64,000 nt of DNA from Shinella fusca (GCF_014203155.1 NZ_JACHIK010000009.1:1-64000); one strand, 5' to 3'; counted from the first letter of the stretch, positions 28,610-40,724 are shown. The notes: generated by a model not told the origin, from the sequence alone. Made by a program: numbers and translations.

Positions 28610-29353
28610 TCAGTCGCGGTTGCCCATGAAGCGCAGCAGGAACAGGAAGAGGTTGACGAAGTCGAGGTAGAGCGTCAGCGCACCCATGATGGCCTTGCGG
28701 CCGGCCACAGCGACGTCGTCGGCTTCGAAGTACATTTCCTTGATCTTCTGCGTATCCCAGGCGGTGAGGCCGGCGAAGACCAGGACGCCGATCGCGGAGA
28801 TCGCGAAGTCGAGCGCCGAGGAGTGCAGGAACAGGTTGACGAGCGAGGCGATGATCAGGCCGAAGAGGCCCATCACCAGGAACGAACCCATTGCCGACAG
28901 GTCCCGCTTCGTCGTGTAGCCGAACAGCGACAGCGCGCCGAAGGCGGCGGCGGAGACGAAGAAGGTCTGCGTGATGCTCGCGCCCGTATAGACGAGGAAG
29001 ATCGAGGACAGCGACAGGCCCATCAGCCCGGCATAGACCCAGAAGGTCGCCTGCGCGGCGCCGACGCTCATCGCGTGGATGCGGAAGCTCAGGAAGAACA
29101 CCAGCGCGAGCGGCGCCAGCATCACGACCCAGCGCAGCGGGCTCAGGTAGATCGCCTGGCCGAAGGCGGTGAGCTGCCCGTCGGCGATGGCGGCCTGCGA
29201 GGCGAAATAGGCCACGAAGCCGGTAATGGCGAGGCCGAGGGCCATCAGGTTGTAGACCCGGAGCATGTAGGCGCGAAGGCCCTGGTCGATGACGGCGCCG
29301 GCCTGCGTGCCGGCATTGGCCGTTCGGGTCTGGTAATTGCGAAGATCAGCCAT
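28610..29353 (-). CDS. Bax inhibitor-1/YccA (YbhL) family membrane protein
   Basis: A 247-residue protein with seven predicted membrane segments after a polar 30-residue N-terminus (MADLRNYQTRTANAG). The BI-1 signature lies between segments 2 and 4 and the protein ends LYLDFVNLFLFLLRFMGNRD, close to the consensus L.LYLDF.N.F..LLR. Bacterial members are implicated in pH-dependent calcium leak and in interaction with membrane proteases (YccA with FtsH); the role here is unknown. GAGAGGAAAAC precedes ATG at 29353. A structured leader lies upstream (29358-29470). Confidence 0.93.
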   Translation of the reverse strand: MADLRNYQTRTANAGTQAGAVIDQGLRAYMLRVYNLMALGLAITGFVAYFASQAAIADGQLTAFGQAIYLSPLRWVVMLAPLALVFFLSFRIHAMSVGAAQATFWVYAGLMGLSLSSIFLVYTGASITQTFFVSAAAFGALSLFGYTTKRDLSAMGSFLVMGLFGLIIASLVNLFLHSSALDFAISAIGVLVFAGLTAWDTQKIKEMYFEADDVAVAGRKAIMGALTLYLDFVNLFLFLLRFMGNRD

Positions 29354-29357
29354 GTTT

Positions 29358-29470
29358 TCCTCTCGTAAGCCCCCTGGAAGAGACGGTGTCGGGCTCCCGC
29401 CCGTCCGCTTCGGGAAACGAAGCGCTCGCGGGATCCAGGCAGCCGCTGCGGGGCTCCAGCTTGCCTGATG
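29358..29470 (-). ncRNA. Candidate ybhL leader RNA (structured 5' UTR)
   Basis: Between the start codon at 29353 and about 29470 the minus-strand transcript can form three stems: caggca/tgcctg (29436-29441 with 29462-29467, extended by gctg/cagc), cgcttcg/cgaagcg (29406-29412 with 29418-29424), and GAGCCC/GGGCUU (29396-29391 with 29372-29367), the last next to the ribosome site. A ybhL leader motif is known by comparative genomics upstream of ybhL-type genes in alphaproteobacteria. The match here is by position and stem pattern; I could not run a covariance model. Confidence 0.5.
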
Positions 29471-29538
29471 TAAATATGCGCATGAATTGTGTTCCGTACA
29501 AGACCCGCAACCTTCCGGCAGGCCGGGAACGGCCGATT

Positions 29539-32091
29539 TTAAAGCTCGCGGAGCACCGGCGCGGCCTTCTGTCCCAGGATGCGCCATGTGCCGGCAAGGC
29601 CGATGCCGACCGTCAGCACCAGCGCGATCAGCACGGTCGTCACCGCCACGTCCGGCAGGAAGGCTGACGGCAGCTTCATGATGCGGCTCACCACGAACCA
29701 TGCCGCCGCCCCGCCGGCAACGAGCGCGAACACCGCCGTCGCCAGCCCCAGCATGAGGTATTCGTAGCTGAAGGCGCGGATCAGCGTGGAGCGCGTCGCG
29801 CCCAGCGTCTTCAGGACGACCGCATCGTGCACCCGCGCCCGGTTGCCGGCGGCGAGCGCCCCGGCAAGCACGAGGATCGAGGCGATGAGCGCGACGGCCG
29901 CCGCCGCGCGGATCGCCGTCGCAAGCTGGCCGACCAGCTCGTCGATGACGTCGAGCGCATCCTTGACGCGCACGCTCGTGACGGTCGGATAGGCGTTCGT
30001 CACAGCCTTCAGCGTGGCGGCCTCCTCGGCCGCCGTTGCCCCGGGGTCGATCACCGTGGCGAGCCAGGCGTGCGGCGCGCCGGCAAACGTGTTCGGCGAG
30101 AAGACCATGACGAAGTTGATCGACAGCGATTCCCATTCGACGGTGCGGAAATTGGCGATGCGCGCGGTGATGTTGCGCCCGAGCACGTTGACCGTCACGG
30201 TATCGCCGAGCTTGAGGCCGAGTTCCTTGCCTTCCTCCGCCGAGAAGGAGACGAGCGGCTCGCCGGAATAGTCGGCCGGCCACCACGCCCCCTCGGAAAG
30301 CGTCGAATTCTCCGGCAGATTTTTGGCATAGGTGATGCCGCGGTCGCCGCGCAGCACCCATTGGCCTTCCGGCGGCACCGTGACCCTGGCGACGTCGACG
30401 CCGTTGAGCTCCATGACGCGGCCGCGCAGCATCGGCACCTCGACGACCTTGCCTTCCGGCAGGTTCGCCTTCAGCACGGAGCGGAACCCGTCCAGCTCGC
30501 TGCCCTGGATGTCGACGAAGAAGAAGTTCGGCGCGCGCTCCGGCAGGCTGCCGGTGAGCTCGCGGCGCAGGTTCCCGTCGATCAGCGTCAGCGTGACGAG
30601 AAGCGCAAGGCCGAGCCCGAGCGAGAGCACGACGGAGGAGGTCAGCGCGCCCGGCCGGTGAATATTGCCGACCGCAAGCCTGAGGGCCGGCGAGTTCACC
30701 CGCGGGCTGCGCCGGGCGAGCACGGTGATCAGCCAGGCGACGGCGCGCAGCACGACGAAGGAGAAGGCAATCGCCCCGAGGAAGACGAGGGCGATCCTGC
30801 GGTCATAGGCGGTGAGGACGGCAAGCCCCGCCAGCGCCGCCAGCAGCAGCCCCGCACCCAGAAGGTATGGCCAGCCCGGCAGGCCGCGCGCTTCAAAACC
30901 CTGCTCGCGGAAGAGTGCGGTGGCCGGCACCGCGCGGGCATGGCCAAGCGGCAGGACGGCGAAGGCGAGCGCGGTCAGGAGGCCGAAGACGGCGGCAAGC
31001 ACAAGGGCGGAGGGATAGAGCGCCGCCTCGGCCGGCACCGGCAGGATGCCATCGAGGAAGCGCATCGCCACCATCGGCATCAGCGCGCCGGCGACAAGGC
31101 CGATGAGGATGCCGGCCGCCGCGATCAGCGCGATCTGCGCGAGATAGACGAGCGCCACCAGCGAGGCAGGCGCCCCGAGGCACTTGAAGGTGGCGATCAC
31201 CGAGCGCTTGGAATCGAGATAGGCCCGCACGGCATTGGCGACGCCCACGCCCCCGACGATCAGCGCCGTCAGGCCGACGAGCGTGAGGAATTGCGAGAAG
31301 CGGGTGATGTTGGCGGTCAATGACGGCGCGGCGGCGTCCGCGGTACGGATCGACCAGCCGGCCGACGGGAAGGCCTTGCCCGCCGCCGCGCGGATGCCGG
31401 CAAGCGGCAGGGCGGGATCGGCAAGGCGGATGCGGTAGGCGTTCTTGACGAGGCTGCCGGTCTGCACAAGCCCGGTCGCCCGAAGCGCCTCCTCGGAGAG
31501 GAGAAGGCGCGGGGCGAAGCCGAAGCCTTCCGAGACGGCGTCCGGCTCGCGCACCAGCGTCGCCGTCACCTTCAGCCGCGCCGTGCCGAGCAGGATCTCG
31601 TCGCCGACGGCAAGGCCGAGCCGGTCGAGCAGGAGCGGCGCGACGACCGCGCCATAGGCCTCGCCGGTTTTGGCGAAGAGCTCGGCGGCCGGCTTCTCAG
31701 GCGCGGTTTCCAGCGTTCCGTAGAGGGGGTAGAGCCCGTCGACGCCACGCGCCTCGACCAGCGCCTGGTCGGACCCGTCCGCAAGCCGCGCCATCGAGCG
31801 CAGGCCCGTCGAGAGCGAGACGTCGCCGAGGCTCTCGAAATACGCCATCTCCTCGGGCGTCGCAAAGCGGTTGGTCAGCTCGAAGCGCACGTCGCCGGCA
31901 AGCAGCGTCTGGCCCTGCGTGCCGATCGCCTGCGTGATGGCGGCGGAAACGGAGTTGACCCCGGCAATGGCCGCCGTGCCGAGCGCGATGCAGGCGAGGA
32001 AGATGTAGAAGCCCCTGAGGCCGCCGCGCATCTCGCGCAGCGCGAGCCGAAGGGCGAGCGGCAATTGCCGGACGATCCCGCCCCGCCTCAC
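29539..32091 (-). CDS. ybbP: FtsX-like ABC transporter permease, YbbP family
   Basis: An 850-residue inner-membrane protein with about ten membrane segments in the YbbP layout: one N-terminal segment (GFYIFLACIALGTAAIAG), a long periplasmic MacB-like domain, a block of three plus further segments, a second large periplasmic domain, and three C-terminal segments. GTG at 32091 overlaps the stop of the ATPase gene. With YbbA it is thought to form an exporter-like complex for lipophilic compounds, working beside the TesA esterase in E. coli; the same gene arrangement is seen here. Monocistronic end without a clear terminator. Confidence 0.9.
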   Translation of the reverse strand: MRRGGIVRQLPLALRLALREMRGGLRGFYIFLACIALGTAAIAGVNSVSAAITQAIGTQGQTLLAGDVRFELTNRFATPEEMAYFESLGDVSLSTGLRSMARLADGSDQALVEARGVDGLYPLYGTLETAPEKPAAELFAKTGEAYGAVVAPLLLDRLGLAVGDEILLGTARLKVTATLVREPDAVSEGFGFAPRLLLSEEALRATGLVQTGSLVKNAYRIRLADPALPLAGIRAAAGKAFPSAGWSIRTADAAAPSLTANITRFSQFLTLVGLTALIVGGVGVANAVRAYLDSKRSVIATFKCLGAPASLVALVYLAQIALIAAAGILIGLVAGALMPMVAMRFLDGILPVPAEAALYPSALVLAAVFGLLTALAFAVLPLGHARAVPATALFREQGFEARGLPGWPYLLGAGLLLAALAGLAVLTAYDRRIALVFLGAIAFSFVVLRAVAWLITVLARRSPRVNSPALRLAVGNIHRPGALTSSVVLSLGLGLALLVTLTLIDGNLRRELTGSLPERAPNFFFVDIQGSELDGFRSVLKANLPEGKVVEVPMLRGRVMELNGVDVARVTVPPEGQWVLRGDRGITYAKNLPENSTLSEGAWWPADYSGEPLVSFSAEEGKELGLKLGDTVTVNVLGRNITARIANFRTVEWESLSINFVMVFSPNTFAGAPHAWLATVIDPGATAAEEAATLKAVTNAYPTVTSVRVKDALDVIDELVGQLATAIRAAAAVALIASILVLAGALAAGNRARVHDAVVLKTLGATRSTLIRAFSYEYLMLGLATAVFALVAGGAAAWFVVSRIMKLPSAFLPDVAVTTVLIALVLTVGIGLAGTWRILGQKAAPVLREL

Positions 32092-32804
32092 GCCGGCACC
32101 GCCTCGCCGGCGGCGGCCGGGAGCGGCGCCGCGTCCGAGACGATCTCGCCGGAGCGCATGGCGACCTGCCGGCTGCAGCGGGCGGCAAGCGCCGGGTCGT
32201 GCGTCACCAGCACCAGCGTCGTACCGCGCTCGGCCTGCTTGGCAAAGAGAAGGTCGGCGATCTGCCGTCCCGTCTCGGTATCGAGATTGCCGGTCGGCTC
32301 GTCGGCGATCAGGAGCTTCGGCGACGGCGCGAGCGCCCGGGCGATGGCGACGCGCTGCTGCTCGCCGCCGGAAAGCTGGCCCGGATAGTGCGACAGACGC
32401 TCGCCGAGCCCGACGGCGACGAGCTCGCGCCTGGCGATCTCGAAGGCGTCCTTCACATTGGCAAGCTCCAGCGGCACCGCGACGTTCTCCAGCGCCGTCA
32501 TGTTGGGAATGAGGTGGAAGGACTGGAAGACAATGCCGATGTTCCGGCCGCGGAAATCGGCCACCTCGTCCTCGCTCATGGCGTGCAGGCCCGCGCCGTC
32601 GATGTGGATCTCGCCGCTGTCCAGCCGTTCGAGGCCGGCGAGCACCATGAGCAGCGTCGACTTGCCCGAGCCGGACGGGCCGACGATGCCGACCGATTCG
32701 CCCGCATCGATCGCAAGGTCGATCCCCTTCAGCACATGGACGGAGGCGGCGGCCTGCCCGAGGGTGAGATCGGCCTTCCTGAGATCGATGATGCTTTTGG
32801 CCAA
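32088..32804 (-). CDS. ybbA: ABC transporter ATP-binding protein, YbbA/LolD family
   Basis: A 238-residue ATPase of the MacB/LolD group. Walker [11 protein letters not shown]-loop [20 protein letters not shown], signature [15 protein letters not shown], Walker [13 protein letters not shown] and switch His in VTHDPALA. The EPTGNLD motif is typical of MacB-type systems. Start codon is TTG at 32804 with AGGGTG upstream. Translation of the YbbP-like permease begins inside its stop codon. Divergent from the esterase gene with 59 bases between. Confidence 0.92.
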   Translation of the reverse strand: MAKSIIDLRKADLTLGQAAASVHVLKGIDLAIDAGESVGIVGPSGSGKSTLLMVLAGLERLDSGEIHIDGAGLHAMSEDEVADFRGRNIGIVFQSFHLIPNMTALENVAVPLELANVKDAFEIARRELVAVGLGERLSHYPGQLSGGEQQRVAIARALAPSPKLLIADEPTGNLDTETGRQIADLLFAKQAERGTTLVLVTHDPALAARCSRQVAMRSGEIVSDAAPLPAAAGEAVPA

Positions 32805-32863
32805 GAAATTTCACCCTATATGTAACGGAACAACTGGAATGCCAGCAATCTAGGAACAGCCTC

Positions 32864-33508
32864 ATGTCGTTTAAAGCGGCGCTCGGATTTTTCGCCTCCC
32901 TTGCGATCACAGCTTTGTTATCCGCCGGTCCCGTCCGGGCCGAACCGCTGAAGCTCGTCGGCTTCGGCGACAGCCTGATGGCCGGCTACCAGCTTCCCGC
33001 CACCGACGCCTTCCCGGCAAAGCTCGAAAAGGCGTTGCGCGACAAGGGCCACGCCGTCGAGATCGCCAATGCGGGCGTTTCGGGCGATACGACCTCGGGC
33101 GGACTTGCCCGGCTCGACTGGTCGATCCCGGACGGGACGGACGGCGTCATCCTGGAACTCGGCGCCAACGACGCGCTGCGCGGCATCGCGCCGGAGGAGA
33201 CGGAAAAGAACCTCGACGCCATGCTGGCGCGCCTCAAGGAACGCGGCATTCCCGTCCTCCTCGCCGGCATGCTGGCCCCGCCGAACATGGGCGCGGACTA
33301 TGCTGCCCGCTTCAACGGCATCTATGCCCGCCTTGCGCAAAAGCACGGCGTCCCGCTCTATCCCTTCTTCCTCGACGGCGTCGCCGCCCATGCCGACCTG
33401 CAGCTCGACGACGGCATGCATCCGAACGCCAAGGGGGTCGATGCCATGGTGGCGGCGATGCTCCAGCCTGTGGAAACATTCATCACGTCGATACAGGCGA
33501 AGGAGTAG
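32864..33508 (+). CDS. tesA: Secreted SGNH-hydrolase / arylesterase, TesA-like
   Basis: A 214-residue periplasmic protein with a signal peptide (26 residues, ending GPVRA). SGNH blocks: GFGDSLMAG with nucleophile S37, GVSGDTTSGG, LELGANDALRG (Asn) and DDGMHPNAKG carrying the Asp-His of the triad. TesA hydrolyses acyl-CoA and ester substrates, but rhizobial homologues are usually only shown to be arylesterases. Its divergent partner is ybbA-ybbP, the conserved arrangement also found in E. coli, which supports a joint role in removing or modifying lipid-like compounds. Confidence 0.93.
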   Translation: MSFKAALGFFASLAITALLSAGPVRAEPLKLVGFGDSLMAGYQLPATDAFPAKLEKALRDKGHAVEIANAGVSGDTTSGGLARLDWSIPDGTDGVILELGANDALRGIAPEETEKNLDAMLARLKERGIPVLLAGMLAPPNMGADYAARFNGIYARLAQKHGVPLYPFFLDGVAAHADLQLDDGMHPNAKGVDAMVAAMLQPVETFITSIQAKE

Positions 33509-33590
33509 TTCTCGCGGGTGCGAAATAAGGGTTGCTTAAAAGGCCGTCGCGTGATTCGCTGACGGTACATTCCAGCAGGGAGAAGGCGCC

Positions 33591-34172
33591 ATGCCGAGAC
33601 TTTTCGTCGCCCTCGAAGTGCCGCGGAACGCGGCGATGAGCCTCTCGCTCTTGAGAGGCGGCCTTCCCGGAGCCCGCTGGATCGACGTCGAGAACTTCCA
33701 CATCACGCTACGCTTCATCGGCGATATCGACGGGCGCACCGCCGACGAGGTGGTCGACAGGCTCGACCGCATCGAACGCCCCGAATTCCAGATCGCCCTG
33801 TCCGGCATGGGCTCCTTCGGCTCGAAGAAGCCGCACGCGGTCTTCGCCGGCGTCACGCCCGCCCCGGAATTGTACGCGCTCCAGGCGGAAATCGAGCGTA
33901 TCTGCCAGCGCCTCGGCCTTCCCGCCGACCCGCGCAAGTTCACCCCCCACGTCACCCTCGCGCGCCTGCGCAACGCCCGTACCGAGGATGTCGCTCACTA
34001 CCTTTCCGGCCGCGGCAACTTCCACACCGCGCCCTTCACCGTGAACCGCTTCGTGCTGATGTCCTCCAAGGAATCCGTCGGCGGCGGCCCCTACCTCACC
34101 GAAGAGGTCTTCCCGCTCTATGAAGGCGGCGGCGCCTCGGACGCGGCAAGCCTGCACGATCATCTTGCCTGA
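33591..34172 (+). CDS. thpR: RNA 2',3'-cyclic phosphodiesterase
   Basis: A 193-residue 2H phosphoesterase with the two HxTx motifs: HITL (H37) and HVTL (H120), spaced as in ThpR/LigT proteins. The N-terminus MPRLFVALEVP and the central GSFGSKKPHAVFAGVTP are typical. These enzymes open 2',3'-cyclic phosphates on tRNA ends. GAGAAGG precedes the ATG at 33591. It is followed by 240 non-coding bases before the efflux pump gene. Confidence 0.92.
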   Translation: MPRLFVALEVPRNAAMSLSLLRGGLPGARWIDVENFHITLRFIGDIDGRTADEVVDRLDRIERPEFQIALSGMGSFGSKKPHAVFAGVTPAPELYALQAEIERICQRLGLPADPRKFTPHVTLARLRNARTEDVAHYLSGRGNFHTAPFTVNRFVLMSSKESVGGGPYLTEEVFPLYEGGGASDAASLHDHLA

Positions 34173-34251
34173 TCCCGCCGTCCGGCGTATGGATTGACCG
34201 TCGCGAAAAGCGACCGCTTCCCTTGAGCCGCCCGTTGGCGGAGTAAACAGG

Positions 34252-34269
34252 TGGACGAATGGTCGTCCA
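34252..34269. promoter_or_regulatory. Perfect palindrome upstream of the TetA-like pump, candidate operator
   Basis: tggacga-atgg-tcgtcca is a 7-bp perfect inverted repeat with a 4-base centre, 144 bases before the pump's start codon in an otherwise non-coding stretch (34173-34412). TetR-type repressors of efflux pumps bind palindromes of this size, but no repressor gene lies beside it. Confidence 0.35.
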
Positions 34270-34412
34270 GGTGGTCGAGCACACGCCGTCCATGCGCCTT
34301 GCCGCAGGGACCGGCCAGCACTCCCCGTAAACCGCCGCCTGATCTCCATCAGGCCATGACGCGCATCCGGCGCCGCGTGGCGTCCGCATGCCCGCGTCCA
34401 ATGGAACGCGCC

Positions 34413-35612
34413 ATGAACAGATCCCTCATCGTCATCTTCACCGCCATCCTTCTCGATGCCGTCGGCATCGGCCTCATCTTTCCGATCCTCCCCGCCCTGC
34501 TGCGCGAGGTCGCCCATACCGAGGACGTCGCGCCCTATATCGGCGCGATGACCGCGCTCTACGCGGTCATGCAGTTCCTCTTCGCGCCCGTGCTCGGCGC
34601 CCTCAGCGACCGGCTGGGCCGCCGGCCGGTCCTGCTGCTCTCGCTTGCCGGCGCGGCCGTCAACTATGTGTTCCTCGCCTTCGCGCCCAGTCTCTGGCTG
34701 CTGCTGCTCGGCCGGGCCATCGCCGGACTGACGAGCGCGAACATCTCCGTGGCGACGGCCTATATCACCGACATCTCCCCGGAAGACGCCCGCGCCCGCC
34801 GCTTCGGCCTGCTCAACGCCATGTTCGGCGCGGGCTTCATCGTGGGGCCAGTGCTCGGCGGCGTCCTCGGCGACCACTGGCTGCGGCTGCCCTTCATGGC
34901 GGCCGCCGTGCTGAATGCCGGCAACCTCCTGCTCGCCCTCTTCATCCTGCCGGAATCGCGAACGCCGGACAGGGGGAGGATCGACCTTGCCGCCCTCAAC
35001 CCGCTGCGGCCACTGCGCTGGGCCTTCTCGATGAAGAGCGTGCTGCCCGTCATCGCCGTCTTCCTCCTGTTCAGCGCGACGGGCGAGGCCTACGGCACCT
35101 GCTGGGCGCTCTGGGGAGGCGATGCCTTCCACTGGAACGGGTTTTCGATCGGCCTGTCGCTCGGCGCGTTCGGCATCTGCCAGACGCTCGCCCAGGCCTT
35201 CCTGCCCGGTCCCGCCGTCAGGCTGCTCGGCGAACGCGGCGCCATCCTGACGGGCGTTGCCGGCGTCAGCGCCGCGCTCCTCGTCATGGCCTTCGCCACG
35301 CAAGGCTGGATGGTCTTCGCCATCATGCCGGTCTTCGCCCTCGGCGGCATCGGCGTGCCGGCCCTGCAATCGCTGGCCACCCGGCAGGTCGACGCGAACC
35401 GGCAGGGCCAGTTCCAGGGCGTGCTGGCGTCCGTGATCAGCCTCGCGTCCATCGTCGCCCCGCTCGGCTTTTCCAGTGTCTATTTCGTCGTCCGCGACGC
35501 GTGGCCGGGCGCCATATGGCTGACGGTCGCCGCGCTTTACCTCACGAGCGTGCCGCTGGTCCTCGGGTTGCGGCTGGCAAAGCCGCAGGCAAGCCCCGCG
35601 CCGGCAGGCTGA
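34413..35612 (+). CDS. MFS drug efflux transporter, TetA(class A)-like
   Basis: A 399-residue antiporter with 12 membrane segments, the same length as class A TetA. The sequence runs parallel to TetA: LLDAVGIGLIFPILP, VLGALSDRLGRRPVLLLSLAGA (motif A), GPVLGGVLGD (motif C), and the C-half with HWNGFSIGLSLGAFGICQTLAQA and FALGGIGVPALQSLATRQVD. The proton/tetracycline residues of motif A (D and RR) are kept. Resistance is not proved by homology; chromosomal TetA homologues in Agrobacterium relatives can be inducible. ATG at 34413 has GGAAC 8 bases upstream; an in-frame ATG at 34401 is the alternative. Confidence 0.88.
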   Translation: MNRSLIVIFTAILLDAVGIGLIFPILPALLREVAHTEDVAPYIGAMTALYAVMQFLFAPVLGALSDRLGRRPVLLLSLAGAAVNYVFLAFAPSLWLLLLGRAIAGLTSANISVATAYITDISPEDARARRFGLLNAMFGAGFIVGPVLGGVLGDHWLRLPFMAAAVLNAGNLLLALFILPESRTPDRGRIDLAALNPLRPLRWAFSMKSVLPVIAVFLLFSATGEAYGTCWALWGGDAFHWNGFSIGLSLGAFGICQTLAQAFLPGPAVRLLGERGAILTGVAGVSAALLVMAFATQGWMVFAIMPVFALGGIGVPALQSLATRQVDANRQGQFQGVLASVISLASIVAPLGFSSVYFVVRDAWPGAIWLTVAALYLTSVPLVLGLRLAKPQASPAPAG

Positions 35613-35742
35613 CGCGCCGGCCGGGACAAAAGCCCTCGGAAAAACATCCGATGCGGCCTTGCCCCTTGCCATTCCCCATCCCGATGGGCATCTGTGAGCC
35701 GGAAGTTGAAACCTGCCGGGGCGTGACTTGTCGCAAGCACCC

Positions 35743-38766
<3,024 letters not shown>

Positions 38767-38769
38767 GCG

Positions 38770-39189
38770 ATGACGCGCAACGAGGAACAGCCGGCAGGTC
38801 AGGCGCGACAGCGCATCGACAAATGGCTGTTCTTCGCGCGGCTGCGCAAGTCCCGCTCCCTTGCGGCCAGATCGGTCGAGGCGGGCGATGTCAGCGTCAA
38901 CGGCGCGAGCGTCCGCCAGCCTTCGCACATGGTGCGCCCCGGCGACGTGATCGTGCTCTCGCTCGACCGCCACGACATGGTGGTGAAGGTGCTCCTGCCC
39001 GGCGAACGCCGCGGCCCTTACGAAGAAGCAAGGCTCCTCTACAGCGACATGACGCCGCCCCCGCCGCCACGGGAGGAGCGCAGCCTCTTCGCCCAGGCGA
39101 CGCGCGAACGCGGCGCCGGCCGGCCGACGAAGCGGGAACGCCGGGAAACCGACCGGCTGCAGGACTTTTCCGGAGACGGCGAGGATTAG
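38770..39189 (+). CDS. S4-domain RNA-binding protein, Hsp15 (HslR)-like
   Basis: A 139-residue protein. The S4 RNA-binding fold occupies about residues 14-75 (RIDKWLFFARLRKSRSLAAR, then GDVSVNGASVRQPSHMVRPG). A proline-rich linker (DMTPPPPPREE) and a basic KRERRE tail follow. HslR-type proteins bind free 50S subunits with stalled nascent chains during heat stress. It follows the helicase by 3 bases and is surely co-transcribed, so both may act on stalled or damaged RNA. Confidence 0.9.
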   Translation: MTRNEEQPAGQARQRIDKWLFFARLRKSRSLAARSVEAGDVSVNGASVRQPSHMVRPGDVIVLSLDRHDMVVKVLLPGERRGPYEEARLLYSDMTPPPPPREERSLFAQATRERGAGRPTKRERRETDRLQDFSGDGED

Positions 39190-39387
39190 AATTCTATACC
39201 TCGTCCGGCTCCCGCAGCGCATCTATTACGCTTGCAAAGCGCCCGCAAAGCCTTTACCTCAGCCTCCGGAAAGCCCCGAGCCTGCGTCCCACGCGGCCTC
39301 CTTCCTCCGGCCAGCCGATCGCGCGACGGGCTCTTCGGTGACGACGGCCTTGCCGCCGCCCGGTTTGAGACGTTTCTGGAGTGAATC

Positions 39388-39726
39388 ATGACGTATGTCG
39401 TGACCGACAACTGCATCCGCTGCAAATACACGGACTGCGTGGAAGTCTGCCCCGTCGACTGCTTCTACGAAGGCGAGAACTTCCTTGCCATCCATCCGGA
39501 CGAGTGCATCGACTGCGGCGTCTGCGAGCCGGAATGTCCCGCCGAGGCGATCAAGCCGGACACCGAGCCGGGCCTCGACAAGTGGCTGAAGATCAACGCG
39601 GAATATGCCGCGATCTGGCCGAACATCACCGTCAAGCGGGATGCGATGCCGGAAGCCAAGGAAATGGACGGCGTCGAGGGCAAGTACGAGCAGTACTTCT
39701 CGCCCGAACCCGGCAAGGGCGACTGA
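39388..39726 (+). CDS. fdxA: 7Fe (3Fe-4S/4Fe-4S) ferredoxin FdxA
   Basis: A 112-residue low-potential ferredoxin. The first cluster motif is [18 protein letters not shown] and the second [16 protein letters not shown]; the altered spacing of the first Cys set (CxxxxxxxC..CP) is that of 7Fe ferredoxins. The C-terminal extension with [10 protein letters not shown] is common in alphaproteobacterial FdxA. GTTTCTGGAGTG precedes ATG at 39388. Electron-transfer partner not known. Lies between the helicase/S4 pair and carD. Confidence 0.95.
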   Translation: MTYVVTDNCIRCKYTDCVEVCPVDCFYEGENFLAIHPDECIDCGVCEPECPAEAIKPDTEPGLDKWLKINAEYAAIWPNITVKRDAMPEAKEMDGVEGKYEQYFSPEPGKGD

Positions 39727-40098
39727 AGCCCGTCCGAAGCGGCGGCCGAACCTGGGGAAAAACGTCTGCTCCCGTCGAAAGGCGATGGGACAGGCTTGAT
39801 GACCCATGCGAAGCAAATTATTGATTTCGGCACTTTTTTGTGGTAGGGTCGCAATACTGATCCACATCGCGGCATTTTTGCGTGCCCGAACACCACCACG
39901 AAAGCAAACGATCCCTCAACGTCGCTCACCTCCCATAGGCAACTTCGGTTGCTCAAACGTGATCGCGTCGCCGGGGACCTTTTTGCGCATGGCGGACGGA
40001 CCAGCGCGGTGACACCTCAAGGTGCCCCCCGTCTTTCCCGGGTCCCCGGACCCACCCGGCCTGTCGCCGGGGAGCGTAACAGGGAGTATTTGAACAGA
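39727..40098 (+). promoter_or_regulatory. Upstream region and long leader of carD
   Basis: The 372-base gap holds no coding frame I believe. A promoter-like TTGATT (39821-39826), 17-base spacer and TAGGGT (39844-39849) would give a leader of about 240 bases. Within it are two tandem hairpins: gggtcc/ggaccc (40040-40053) and ccggc/gccgg (40056-40070). The ribosome site agggag is at 40081-40086. Confidence 0.4.
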
Positions 40099-40668
40099 AT
40101 GACGACCCAGCAGAAGAAATCCTCCACGCGCCAGGGCTTCAAGACCGGCGAGTCGATCGTCTATCCCGCCCACGGTGTAGGCCAGATCGTCGCCATCGAG
40201 GAGCAGGAAGTCGCCGGCATGAAGCTTGAGCTTTTTGTCATCGACTTCGAGAAGGACAAGATGCGTCTCAAGGTGCCGGTTGCCAAGGCCGTTTCCATCG
40301 GCATGCGCAAACTGTCGGAGACCGATTTCGTCGAGCGTGCGCTGAAGGTTGTCCAGGGCAAGGCCCGCGTGAAGCGCACCATGTGGTCGCGCCGCGCGCA
40401 GGAATACGATGCCAAGATCAATTCCGGCGACCTCATCTCGATCGCCGAAGTGGTCCGTGACCTTTACCGCGCCGAGAACCAGCCGGAGCAGTCCTATTCC
40501 GAGCGCCAGCTTTACGAAGCTGCCCTCGACCGCATGGCCCGCGAAATCGCCGCCGTCAACAAGATGTCGGAAACCGAAGCCGTCCGTCTCGTCGAGACGA
40601 ACCTCGCCAAGGGTCCGAAGCGCGGCAAGGCCATCGACGAGGACGACTCCCAGGACGAAGCGGCCTGA
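40099..40668 (+). CDS. carD: CarD-family transcriptional regulator
   Basis: A 189-residue protein. The CarD/CdnL RNA-polymerase-interacting Tudor domain occupies about residues 13-65 (GFKTGESIVYPAHGVGQIVAI...LKVPVAKA) and the helical DNA-contact domain follows (SRRAQEYDAKINSGDLISIAEVVRDLYR). CarD stabilises open promoter complexes, notably at rRNA and stress genes. An acidic tail (DEDDSQDEAA) ends the protein. ATG at 40099 is used; TTG at 40090 also has the ribosome site nearby. Followed by a strong terminator and the rpoH promoter. Confidence 0.95.
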   Translation: MTTQQKKSSTRQGFKTGESIVYPAHGVGQIVAIEEQEVAGMKLELFVIDFEKDKMRLKVPVAKAVSIGMRKLSETDFVERALKVVQGKARVKRTMWSRRAQEYDAKINSGDLISIAEVVRDLYRAENQPEQSYSERQLYEAALDRMAREIAAVNKMSETEAVRLVETNLAKGPKRGKAIDEDDSQDEAA

Positions 40669-40695
40669 TCTAGGGCACTTCTCCGGAATTTAAAG

Positions 40696-40723
40696 CCCGG
40701 CCGTCAGCGGCCGGGTTTTTTTA
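40696..40723 (+). terminator. Rho-independent terminator of carD
   Basis: A perfect 8-bp stem cccggccg / cggccggg (40696-40703 with 40708-40715) is followed by seven T. The T run reaches base 40722, two bases before the -35 element of the rpoH promoter. Confidence 0.92.
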
Positions 40724-40724
40724 T

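Noticed and set aside
29470-29520. GGAAC on the minus strand upstream of the BI-1 gene as an EcfG promoter
   Set aside because: No GTT occurs at 16-17 bases, so the motif is incomplete.
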